Shown piece after piece: positions 7,375 through 16,022 of a stretch of 26,058 nt of DNA. The stretch comes from Verrucomicrobiota bacterium (GTDB taxonomy: Bacteria > Verrucomicrobiota > Verrucomicrobiae > Opitutales > CG1-02-43-26). Location of the stretch: assembly GCA_013289195.1 (NCBI GenBank), contig JABDAI010000017.1:1-26058 (forward strand), given 5' to 3'. Below the pieces are notes generated by a model that worked only from the letters and a program-made list of their open reading frames with translations, searched no databases and was not told the DNA's origin. Each line of letters starts with the position of its first letter. Position 1 is the first letter of the stretch. Position numbers and translations under genes: made by a program.

Positions 7375-7408
7375 CAGTTTACAATAAAGCTTATGTCTAG
7401 GTTTTGTT
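7375..7408 (+). repeat. Dispersed repeat, copy C (partial)
   Basis: CAGTTTACAATAAAG followed by CTTATGTCTAGGTTTTGTT aligns with the first half of copies A and B; the core CTTATGTCTAGGTTTT is identical to copy B. It lies 94 bp beyond the stop codon of the 771-aa gene, on the same side as the other copies relative to their genes. Confidence 0.5.
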
Positions 7409-7502
7409 AAATTTTTGCTTTTTTATTTATAAAATTAAACTGTGCATCTCGATCTGGATGCGTTCCTTCCTGACTTAACATCTATCACTTTGCATTTCGG
7501 CC

Positions 7503-9818
7503 TTAAGTGCTTTTACCGTTCCATTGCTCCCGATACGCCAAACTCAGCTTTTTAGGTTCTGCTTTTATGGTAGTTTTTTTTAAAGACTTCATTGGGTTGC
7601 TGTTTAGTTTTTCATTAATCTTCTTATCATCTTCTTCCAAAATAAACATAAATTTGACAAAACCATTATCATATCGCCTCCATTCACCATCATTAGTTAT
7701 CATGATGCCCAATTTTATATCAACCATATTTGGAATATCGGGGTAAGTGTTTCTTGTTTGGATTTCGATTACATCTGATCTGAATTCTTGAAGCTTAAGT
7801 AGATTATTTGTTTGCAAGGTAGTAGTAAGAAATATGTCATTATTTTCGTTTTTAGTTAAATTTAATGTTAGGCTATAGGTGCTATCGAACAGCATGAATT
7901 TATTTTTGTTGCTTAAAATAAATGGAGTATGCGCACTTGTGTAACTTGTATTAAATGTCGAAAACCCTATATTTTGATTGCAATCACATGAAACCATGTA
8001 TGCTTTTTGTTCAGCCTTTTTATTTTGTTCATCATTTCCACCTTCGACATAACCACAAAATTCTAAGAGTTCTTGAATACGTCTTTCTTTCCATTCATGT
8101 AACATCTTGGTAAGCCTTGACTCAAGAATTTTCATCGCTTTTTGATTCGTTTCTGGATCACCATTTTCAATATATCCACAATCACTTCTTAACTCTTCAA
8201 TTTTCTTTTTTTTCCATTCAGGTGTTGTTGGTAAATCTAGTTCTGTGCTGCTTAAAAGGGGATCATTTTGATCATTTTGATCATTCCAATAAGGTTTACC
8301 TCCTAAAGCTATGATTTGTCGATCCAAATCTCGATAAAATATATCAGCTATAGGAAGTTCTTTACCGTCAGGAGATTTATATCGTAGAAAATTTTGATTC
8401 TCAGGATCAGGCTCTTGACTAAGAGCTTCAAAGATTTCCTGACCAAATCCATTTGGATCTAATCGTGAATCGTGACGTTCTAGATTTTTTAGGTTACCAA
8501 CTATTATTATTTTATTTAAAGCAGCTATGCTTGTAGGCGTTTGATTTTGCCAAAGTAGAGGTATATCGATGAGGGTCTTAAGAGTTGCTAAATAATCTTG
8601 TGTATAAAAGATGGATTGAATTGTACTACTAGGTACACCTAAGAGTGAGGGGGCCTGATGTTCTATTTTTCTTTTATTTATATTTGCTAAAAATTCCGAA
8701 ATTAATTTGTCATAACTTTTTTCGATATTAAATATGGTGATGCCATACACTGACGTCGATTGAAAATGAAAATCATTAATGGTCAAAACATTTAGATTAT
8801 TGAGCAGGGAGGACAATTGAGTAATAATATTCGAATGAGCATTTTTTATAGAGAGCGTTTGAAGTTTATCGAGAATGGCAGGTAATATGAACTTATTCCC
8901 ATGAATATTTTCAAGGCAAAGGGATTCAAGCGGACATTCTCCTAGTAATTTAAAAGTAGCAGTAGCATCCATATTTTTTATAGTCAGGAATCTGAAATTA
9001 GGTAATTTTCCAAGGAAGATAACCTCGCAGGAAGGTCCAATCTTTTCGATAGTGAGTCTCGTGAATAATTCTTCTCTTTTACGCTTTAAGTTAAAATGAA
9101 GACTTTTAATTTGAATATTGGTGAGATGTTTAAATTTACAGGATAAACTAAATCTAGCCTCTTTAGAAATACTAGCAATAGAAAGGTCCTTTAAATTACG
9201 AAAATTCCTGACTTCTAATTCGCAGTCAGATTGGTCTTTAATATTGCCAATTTTGAGATTTATAAGATTAGATAATTTATCTTCAATTTTAAGACTATTT
9301 CTAATATTAAGATCTCCAATGATAAGATTTTCTAGAGATTTAAAATAAACCAATTGATGTGCAATTGCAGTTAATAATTGATTAATCGAATTGGCACCCG
9401 ATAAATTTTCGCAGTTCAAAATTTTTATATGTTGAATTCTAAGTTGCAATAAAGGAAATAATGGATTAGATTTTTGATCTAGCACTTCAATTAAACTATT
9501 GATTTCCTGAATTGTTTTGACTACCAAAGTGATTATTATTTGATCTGGAGATTTTTGAATTTTTTCATCTAAATCACCGTTTCCAACTATTAATTCTCGG
9601 ACACTAAAAGTTTTGTTCTCTGGTTTTTCATTTATTTTTATGCTCGAAATTGACCGATCAAAAAGAGCTTGAGTTTTGTTATACTCTTCTGTAGGTGAAA
9701 AATTAGTGTCACTGTATGTTCTAGGAGAATTGGAATTTGAATGTGTAAATCCTGTACCACCTGGCAAAAGACATGTTGGTATATCTTGTTGATGAGAATG
9801 AACTTTAACTGCTGACAT
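7503..9818 (-). CDS. Solenoid-repeat protein, 771 aa, family member 1 (candidate effector)
   Basis: The function is unknown. Residues 1-60 are low-complexity and probably disordered, with no signal peptide. Residues 95-170 hold the module shared with the other three big proteins (IIITLVVKTIQEINSLI, then AIAHQLVYFKSLENLIIGDL). Degenerate repeats with LxxLxIxxI follow to about 360. The C-terminal 400 residues are different: they include a 41-residue unit repeated twice (534-565 and 575-606, EWKxxxIxELxxxCGYxExG), then a beta-rich tail rich in Asn and Thr. A 9-bp DNA repeat at 8261-8287 encodes DQNDQND. It starts 40 bp after the end of the 1133-aa gene, so the two are probably one operon. No catalytic residues are recognised. 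Confidence 0.75.
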   Translation of the reverse strand: MSAVKVHSHQQDIPTCLLPGGTGFTHSNSNSPRTYSDTNFSPTEEYNKTQALFDRSISSIKINEKPENKTFSVRELIVGNGDLDEKIQKSPDQIIITLVVKTIQEINSLIEVLDQKSNPLFPLLQLRIQHIKILNCENLSGANSINQLLTAIAHQLVYFKSLENLIIGDLNIRNSLKIEDKLSNLINLKIGNIKDQSDCELEVRNFRNLKDLSIASISKEARFSLSCKFKHLTNIQIKSLHFNLKRKREELFTRLTIEKIGPSCEVIFLGKLPNFRFLTIKNMDATATFKLLGECPLESLCLENIHGNKFILPAILDKLQTLSIKNAHSNIITQLSSLLNNLNVLTINDFHFQSTSVYGITIFNIEKSYDKLISEFLANINKRKIEHQAPSLLGVPSSTIQSIFYTQDYLATLKTLIDIPLLWQNQTPTSIAALNKIIIVGNLKNLERHDSRLDPNGFGQEIFEALSQEPDPENQNFLRYKSPDGKELPIADIFYRDLDRQIIALGGKPYWNDQNDQNDPLLSSTELDLPTTPEWKKKKIEELRSDCGYIENGDPETNQKAMKILESRLTKMLHEWKERRIQELLEFCGYVEGGNDEQNKKAEQKAYMVSCDCNQNIGFSTFNTSYTSAHTPFILSNKNKFMLFDSTYSLTLNLTKNENNDIFLTTTLQTNNLLKLQEFRSDVIEIQTRNTYPDIPNMVDIKLGIMITNDGEWRRYDNGFVKFMFILEEDDKKINEKLNSNPMKSLKKTTIKAEPKKLSLAYREQWNGKST
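8261..8287. repeat. Three 9-bp tandem copies inside the 771-aa gene
   Basis: GATCATTTT is repeated at 8261, 8270 and, with two changes, 8279. It stays in frame and encodes a DQN repeat. A change of copy number would alter the protein only by whole triplets of residues. Confidence 0.8.
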
Positions 9819-9858
9819 TTTTTACTTAATTTTAGATTTCAAATTTTTTTTCAATACT

Positions 9859-12800
9859 TTAATCAGAAGAAGAATACTCTGAATCTTCTTCTTGGGATTT
9901 TAAGAAGTATTTATTGAAAGTCTCATTCGATGACAATAGGGTCAAATTTAAATCGATATTATTTAGCTTTGGTGGACTTAAGGAAGATGGTAGATTAAAA
10001 AAGATTTCACCACCAATATTTTCTTTAAAAGTAATCTCTAGAAATTCTTTTAAGAACTTAGGGAAGGTAAAAGTGATATCATTACCAACATTTCCAAGAG
10101 TCAATGCCCTAAATTTATGATGTGTGGTTGGAATATTGATTTCAATGTTATAAGCCATATCGCCAATGGTTAGATTATCTAGATTCAAGAGTGTATTTGG
10201 TAAATCAACGTGAGTATTTGGATAGAAATCTCCGAGGGTCAAATTCCTGAGATTAGTTAAACTATTTGGTAATTCTATAAATGTACTACTATTCATCATG
10301 GTTCCAATGGAAAGGTCTAAAAGATCATTCAATGAAGATGGGAATTCGATTTTGGCTTCACGGTAAATGTTGCCAAAGGAAAGCTTTTTAAGACGACATA
10401 GTGAATCGGGTAATTTAAGAGTCGCATTGAGCAAAAGATTTCCAACATGTAGTTGTTCTAAATTCGAAAATACATCAGGTAAATCAAATGCCACATCACT
10501 GTCAACATCTCCAAAAGTAATACAGAGAGGTGAAAATTCTGGTTTTTGATTTTCAAAAATGGACTTTAATAATGAATTAATTACTACGCTCGTCTCATCA
10601 TTAATTTTTATATTTTTAAAATTTAATTCTTTTATTTTATCAAATTGTTTTGTATTTGGTTTAGCTTCCAAGATTCTTTGTAAGTCTCTAATTTGATTGA
10701 TATTTTCAAAAACGACATTAGTACTGTCAAAGAGAGTAAATAATAAATTTTTACCACTTGGAGTTAGACGAGATCGGTTAGACATTTTTGTTTTAGATAG
10801 TTGGGTGATTTGAGATCGACTAGGATTTATTGAAACATAAGGTGTATTCATATTCACAATGCGCTCGTGACTCACGAAGTTGCTTAGACTTTGAAGATTG
10901 GGATCATCTAATCCATCCATATTTTCCTTCAGGGATTTTAATTGTTTCAGTAAACTATGAGAATCAACTCTTCCATAAGTAAGCTTTTTTAGATTGTGGA
11001 AAGAGGGTGGTAATGTCACTGAACCATGGATATTGCCAAATAAAAGCTTTTTGAGTCCTTGAAATGATATTGGTGGTATAATTAATGAAGCATCATAGCC
11101 AATATTACCTACTGAAAAACAAGATAGTTGATTTAACTCTTCGGGTAAGGTAAAAATAACTCTTTGTTGAATGTTTTTAATATGAAGTTCTGTTAATTGA
11201 GTGAAACAATTGAGATTTTGGCCAATAGTAATTAATAATTTGTTGGTCGAGTCTATAAGATCAGAATTAATATCAGGTAAAATTATCTTTTTGATTTGAT
11301 TCAAACCCTTTATTTTTTCTTCTGTGATTAGTATTCTTTGAAATTTGGCAAAATCATCCTTATGATTAAATTTTAATTTAATAAAACTATTTTCAGCTTT
11401 GCCTGATTTACTTAAAGCTTCCACATCACAAAACTCCTTAACAGATACGATGATAGGGTCTTTTTTGCATTTTCCACCATCGAGATTTTCCCTTTGCGAG
11501 TCAAAGGTTGTACGTCGTCGGAGACGATCAATTGCTTTAAAGCTTGAATCTTCGCTTTTATTATCTGAAAGCCAAAAGGGCTTTGCTAATGGAGGTTCAA
11601 GTGTTTTTATTCGTCGATAATCAAAAAATGTTTCAAAAGGTGAATAATCGTTTGAGTCTTTGCTTGTATCTTCTAAATACATAGATGAGTTTGCCAATTC
11701 CTGCAGAGAATGACTTAAGAAAACTGCAGATGACTCAGAAATCTTTCCTTTTCTTGACGTAATACTTATTGCTATATTTGGATTGGATTGACTCAGACCA
11801 CTTAAAACTCTCCTTTTATTCAAGCTTTTGTCTGCGCTATCTTTCGTTGTATCCGAATGCTTTCGGTTTATGCTTTCAAGAAATTCAAAAAACTTTTTTT
11901 TTCGTTGCCTATCACTCACTATTGCTTCTTGTAGACGGAATGGAGCGGATTTTCGACGAAAAGTAATTAAAGATTGATGTGGTGTGATGCTTGTATCCCC
12001 GTCCGTATCTACTTGCGTGTCAAAAAAAATTTTACTTAAACTTGTACCTGCATTTGTATTTCGCCGAGAAAGCTTTGGTGTATCTTCGCCTGTAGCGACT
12101 GAGTACATTGATAAGCTTGTTTTTTTAGATTCAAGCATTTGTCGAATGGGAAGAAAAATTTTTCTTAAGTTTGTATCTTCCTCTGGATCTTCGACTGGAT
12201 TTTCATCTATTCGTAAAAGATGTTTTGGGCTTGCTTCGTGGGATTCATGTTTTTCTATCTTTTTGATTCCCTCTTCTTTTTCCTCTACTAAGTATACACG
12301 AGGCATTTGCGGACTTTTAACGACCATAGCGAAGTTAGATTCAGAATGTTCATCCTCCTTTGATATAATCCTCACTAATGGATTTTTTAAGTCTGTTGTA
12401 GCATGCTCAATATGTCGAGTATAAGAAGTTGGTGCATTTTCTTTGCTTAAATCTAAGCGAGACTTGTAAGAGCTTAAAAATTTGCGAGTAGCCGAAGAAT
12501 CAATTCTCCCAAAAGTAAAATATTTAAGATTGTTTAAAGTATCTGGTAAAATGACTTTACCTTGCACATTTCCAATTGAAAGGCTTAGAAGATTTTTATA
12601 AGACTGCGGCAAAGTGAAGGTGGCTTGATGACGTATATTGCCGATAGAACAGTGAAGAATATTATTTAATCCTTCTGGCAACGTAAAAGCAGTGCTTTGC
12701 TGAATATTGCCAAAAGTTAAATTTTTAAGTTGAGAAAGAATATGAGAATTTTGAATAATGTTAGTGAGTAATAGGCTAATTATCCGACTTGTCTCATTAT

Positions 12801-13260
12801 TAATATCGAGATTTTTAAAATTTAATTCCTGAATTTGTTTTAAAAATCGAGTATTAGGATTAGCAAATAACGCTATTTGCAACTTCTGCATCTCATCGTT
12901 ATGGTTAATTTCTATCGTGATTATGCTGTTTAAGGGTATAATTTCATCAATATCTCTTTTGTTTAATTTTAATAGAAATAGCAAATCCTCGACGGTCATA
13001 GTACTTTGATCTTTTTTATATTTCTGCATGGAAAGCAGTTTTGTTTCTATTTCTCTGCGCGTCAATTCTGGTTCTTCTGACGAAGGTTCTGTTTCCGTTT
13101 CTATCGCTCGTTCGTAAAGATTTTGTTGTCTACTTATCTGAAAATATTCTAATTTTTTATAATAAGCGGCTCCTCCACTTGAGCCATCCAAATCGAACCC
13201 TTGGTTACTTTTAGAGAAAGGAATTATGCGTATTTTTGGTTCAACAGAGTTAGTATTCAT
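9859..13260 (-). CDS. Solenoid-repeat protein with three modules, 1133 aa, family member 2
   Basis: The protein contains three copies of one architecture: a capping module followed by 23-residue repeats, at about residues 111-264, 624-778 and 845-1105. Each cap has a version of 'F.KQIQELNFKNLDINNETS..I..LL..I.QN', and each repeat looks like FTLPxxLNNLxxLSIGNI. Residues 265-600 form a long Ser/Thr/Lys/Arg-rich linker that is probably disordered. The tail is acidic (SQEEDSEYSSSD), reminiscent of the Glu-rich E-block of type IV secretion substrates. No signal peptide, membrane segment or enzyme motif is seen. It is the first gene of a likely operon with the 771-aa gene. An insertion sequence begins about 90-145 bp upstream and may have replaced its original promoter. 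Confidence 0.78.
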   Translation of the reverse strand: MNTNSVEPKIRIIPFSKSNQGFDLDGSSGGAAYYKKLEYFQISRQQNLYERAIETETEPSSEEPELTRREIETKLLSMQKYKKDQSTMTVEDLLFLLKLNKRDIDEIIPLNSIITIEINHNDEMQKLQIALFANPNTRFLKQIQELNFKNLDINNETSRIISLLLTNIIQNSHILSQLKNLTFGNIQQSTAFTLPEGLNNILHCSIGNIRHQATFTLPQSYKNLLSLSIGNVQGKVILPDTLNNLKYFTFGRIDSSATRKFLSSYKSRLDLSKENAPTSYTRHIEHATTDLKNPLVRIISKEDEHSESNFAMVVKSPQMPRVYLVEEKEEGIKKIEKHESHEASPKHLLRIDENPVEDPEEDTNLRKIFLPIRQMLESKKTSLSMYSVATGEDTPKLSRRNTNAGTSLSKIFFDTQVDTDGDTSITPHQSLITFRRKSAPFRLQEAIVSDRQRKKKFFEFLESINRKHSDTTKDSADKSLNKRRVLSGLSQSNPNIAISITSRKGKISESSAVFLSHSLQELANSSMYLEDTSKDSNDYSPFETFFDYRRIKTLEPPLAKPFWLSDNKSEDSSFKAIDRLRRRTTFDSQRENLDGGKCKKDPIIVSVKEFCDVEALSKSGKAENSFIKLKFNHKDDFAKFQRILITEEKIKGLNQIKKIILPDINSDLIDSTNKLLITIGQNLNCFTQLTELHIKNIQQRVIFTLPEELNQLSCFSVGNIGYDASLIIPPISFQGLKKLLFGNIHGSVTLPPSFHNLKKLTYGRVDSHSLLKQLKSLKENMDGLDDPNLQSLSNFVSHERIVNMNTPYVSINPSRSQITQLSKTKMSNRSRLTPSGKNLLFTLFDSTNVVFENINQIRDLQRILEAKPNTKQFDKIKELNFKNIKINDETSVVINSLLKSIFENQKPEFSPLCITFGDVDSDVAFDLPDVFSNLEQLHVGNLLLNATLKLPDSLCRLKKLSFGNIYREAKIEFPSSLNDLLDLSIGTMMNSSTFIELPNSLTNLRNLTLGDFYPNTHVDLPNTLLNLDNLTIGDMAYNIEINIPTTHHKFRALTLGNVGNDITFTFPKFLKEFLEITFKENIGGEIFFNLPSSLSPPKLNNIDLNLTLLSSNETFNKYFLKSQEEDSEYSSSD

Positions 13261-13349
13261 TGTAATTTTTTATCAAAATTAATTAAATCTTATCAAAAAT
13301 GATGGCATTTAAAATTTTAAATCTCAAGATTTAAATGTTTCGGTAGCGA

Positions 13350-13372
13350 GTTGACTCATAAAAAAAGACACC
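13350..13372 (+). repeat. Extra copy of an IS end next to the left end of the rve-type element
   Basis: GTTGACTCATAAAAAAAGAC followed by ACC repeats the left terminal sequence found at 13406-13429, with a few changes in the middle. The two copies are 56 bp apart and in the same orientation. It may be an outer transposase-binding site or the leftover of an earlier insertion. Confidence 0.5.
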
Positions 13373-13405
13373 CAAAAAACGAAAAAAAGGTAAAATAACA
13401 AAGTC

Positions 13406-14644
13406 GTTGACTCATTAATTATGACACCGAAAACAAAAAGGAATGTGCATGAGTCAACTAATAAAAAAAGAGATGTTGCCGCGTTTGAGGCATCGTTATC
13501 AAGAACGGGGTCGTCGAGGACGTTCCGTAATGCTAAATGAGTTTTGTGAGCAATGGCAGTGTGATCGTAAATATGCCATAAAATTACTAAATGGAAAGGA
13601 TAATATCAATAAGCCTGTCGGTCGACGACGAGGACGTCCCTCTGTATATGGGTCTGAAGTTATTCAAGTTCTTGAGTCGATATGGGAAGCTGCCCAGCAA
13701 CCCTGCGGTAAACGAATGAAATCGATTATGCCTCTTTGGCTACCTCATTATAAAGAAGAAAATTCAATAAGTATTCGTGTAGAAAATCAGTTTTTGAATG
13801 TAAGTGCTGCGCAAATCGATCGTCTTTTGGCTGATAATAAGTCAAAAAACAAACGAGGCCGATGCACGACAAGACCTGGAAGTCTTTTAAAGACAAAGAT
13901 TTGAAAACTGGGATATTACACGACCCGGATATATAGAGGCTGACACAGTTGCACATTGTGGTACATCCTTGGAGGGGAATTTCGTATGGACAGTGACTTA
14001 TACAGACATTTATAGCGGATGGACATCAAATCAAGCTATATGGACGAAAGATGCGGCGGGGGTTGTAAAAGCAACTCAAAGGGTTGAACATCAACTGCCT
14101 TTTGAAATATTAGGATTCGATTGTGATAATGGATCCGAGTTTTTGAACCGACCTTTAATGTACTACCTTTTAAATCGAACTAAGCCGATTGGATTTACTC
14201 GATCTAGGCCATATCATAAAGATGATAATGCCCATGTGGAACAAAAAAATTGGAGTCATGTACGCCGGCTATTAGGATACGATCGTTTATGTAAGGTAGA
14301 ATTATGTGCAATAATTAACGATATATACGAAAATATCTGGGGACCCTTAAATAACTTTTTCTTACCAAATACCAAGTTAGTAAAAAAAGAACGAAATGGA
14401 GCAAAAATGAAAAAACAACATGATATACCAAAAACACCATGTGAGCGGCTACTGAACTGCAATGATATAAGTGAATCTAGTAAAGAAAAATTGCGTAATG
14501 AGCGCAAAAATCTTAATCCTATTAAATTAAGTAAGCGATTAGCTGATGCGCTTAAAAAAATACTGAATTTGAATGAAGCTTATAAAGTAAATGAGCAAAT
14601 GATTGAAAAATGAAATATATCGGTGTCATAATTTATGAGTCAAC
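13406..14644 (+). mobile_element. Insertion sequence with rve-type (DDE integrase) transposase, 1239 bp
   Basis: The element is bounded by 24-bp inverted repeats that match at 23 positions. The left end (13406-13429) begins GTTGACTCATTAATTATGAC; the right end (14621-14644) is CGGTGTCATAATTTATGAGT followed by CAAC. It contains one transposase gene split by a frameshift. No target duplication is obvious (AAGTC on the left, GAATA on the right). The family cannot be fixed by eye; an IS481-like or unclassified group with an integrase core is likely. Confidence 0.8.
13443..14613 (+). pseudogene. rve-type transposase, split by a frameshift
   Basis: The first frame (13443-13904) gives a DNA-binding N-terminus with helix-turn-helix character: MLPRLRHRYQERGRRGR, then FCEQWQCDRKYAIKLL. 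It stops after RPGSLLKTKI. The continuation lies in another frame, open from 13891: FENWDITRPGYIEADTVAHC, TYTDIYSGW, then FDCDNGSEFLN and DDNAHVEQKNW. These supply the three acidic catalytic residues, with about 37 residues between the last two. The joint near 13890-13905 seems to lack some bases, since the first frame ends exactly where the core should begin. There is no clear slippery heptamer at the joint, so I read this as decay rather than programmed frameshifting. Confidence 0.8.
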
Positions 14645-14652
14645 GAATAATA

Positions 14653-15760
14653 CCAATTCCCTAAAATAAATGATCTAATTTTTCTTGACAAAATTAACCG
14701 ATTTGATACGTTTTATTATTAATCAATCATTAACAATAAGAAAAATTATGGGTCTAGCACCGCAATTAATAACAGAAGAAATTTACCAAGACGCTGTAAA
14801 TGCCTTGAAGCAAATTAGCAAAGAAAATAGAATAGCAATAAGACTTAGAGCCATCATTGCAGCAAAAGAACATGGTGTAGCAATAACTGCAAAAATTTTT
14901 AATATTACTACAACTACTTTAAGATCATGGGTAAAAAAATTTAAAAAGGAAAATAAGGCCAGCTTAGAGTATAACCCTGGCAGAGGCAGAAAAAGTAAGC
15001 TTAAGGAGGAGCATTTAAATGCAATGCAAAAATGGATAGAAAAAGATAGCAGCCTGACTATAAAAAAAATCCTTAAAAAGCTAGAAAAAGAGTATGGCAT
15101 TAAAAGTAGCAAATCAGCAGTGCATAGGGTACTAATGAAGTTGGATTTTTCATATATCACCCCTCGTCCTAAACACTATAAACAAAAATCGGAACAAAAG
15201 GCGGAGTTTAAAAAAAATTCAAAACGATAATAAATGCTGAAAAAGACCAAGACATATATTTTTTCGATGAATCTAGATTTGGAACGCATTCAAAGATAGG
15301 ACACGGATGGTTTAAAAAAGGAGAAAGAACAGAAGTGGCAGTTAAGCTTGGATTCGAAAATTTTTATGTTTATAGTGCAGTTAATCCAATAACGGGAGAG
15401 GATTTTACGCTAATGATACCAAATGTAAACACGGCTTGCATGAATGTATTCCTGGAAGAAATGTCGAAAAGCTTAAAAAAAGAAGCGATAATAATTATGG
15501 ATTGAGCTGGTTGGCATAAATCGAAGGATCTGAAAGTGGCAGACAATATGCATATAGTATATTTGCCAGCATACAGCCCAGAACTAAATCCAGTAGAAAG
15601 ATTATGGCAATATATGAAATCGAATATCCTGAAAAATAAAATATATGAAACAATTGACGATTTAAAAAAAGTGGTTGTGGTTTTATTAAAAACTTCTCGA
15701 AAGAGACACTTCAGAGTGTCTGCAGTATTAATTATTAGATTATTTATTTTCGGGAATTGG
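14653..15760 (+). mobile_element. IS630-family insertion sequence, 1108 bp
   Basis: The inverted ends are CCAATTCCCTAAAATAAATG on the left and AAATAATCTAAT-type sequence closing with CGGGAATTGG on the right. TA dinucleotides at 14651-14652 and 15761-15762 fit the TA target duplication of IS630 elements. The left end matches the arms of the hairpin at 21612-21694. The element inserted 8 bp beyond the end of the neighbouring insertion sequence. Confidence 0.82.
14748..15738 (+). pseudogene. IS630-family transposase with three disruptions
   Basis: The first frame starts at ATG 14748 (MGLAPQLITEEIYQDAVNAL) and contains the helix-turn-helix half (NITTTTLRSWVKKFKKEN, then IKKILKKLEKEYGI). It ends near 15230. 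A run of A residues before it allows a -1 shift (A-AAA-AAA) into the catalytic half: IYFFDESRFGTHSK, then AVNPITGEDF. That frame meets a TGA at 15503 exactly in the catalytic motif IIMD-stop-AGWHKS, where family members have Gly. A further one-base shift near 15670 separates NPVERLWQYMK from the true tail CGFIKNFSKETLQSVC. The first shift could be programmed; the other two inactivate the gene. Confidence 0.85.
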
Positions 15761-16022
15761 TATTAGATGATATTACCGGTGTTCGTAAACCCACTTAGAT
15801 TAATCAAGACAACCGGAATGTAACTTTATAAATTTTTCTGCGCTTATATGAATTTCTATTTCCATCTATCAAGAATTAATGCTTTAACTCCTCCAAAAAA
15901 CTGGAAATTATGTTATGCCAAAGCCCATTTTAAACTTTATGAAATACACTTAAATAAGAATTTTCAAAGTCTCTATAGATCAAATTCCTTATTTTTTAAT
16001 GTTATTTGAAAACTTATTGAAA

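Noticed and set aside
11984..12424. Open plus-strand frame of 146 codons inside the 1133-aa gene
   Set aside because: It is antisense to the Ser/Thr-rich linker of a well-supported protein, has Ser/Phe-rich content, no ribosome binding site and no recognisable motif.
13726..13956. Minus-strand frame across the transposase frameshift
   Set aside because: It is antisense to the transposase and has no independent support.
15763..16022. Possible gene between the IS630 element and the 917-aa gene
   Set aside because: No frame of useful length, no motif and no clear hairpin; it is AT-rich spacer as far as can be seen.
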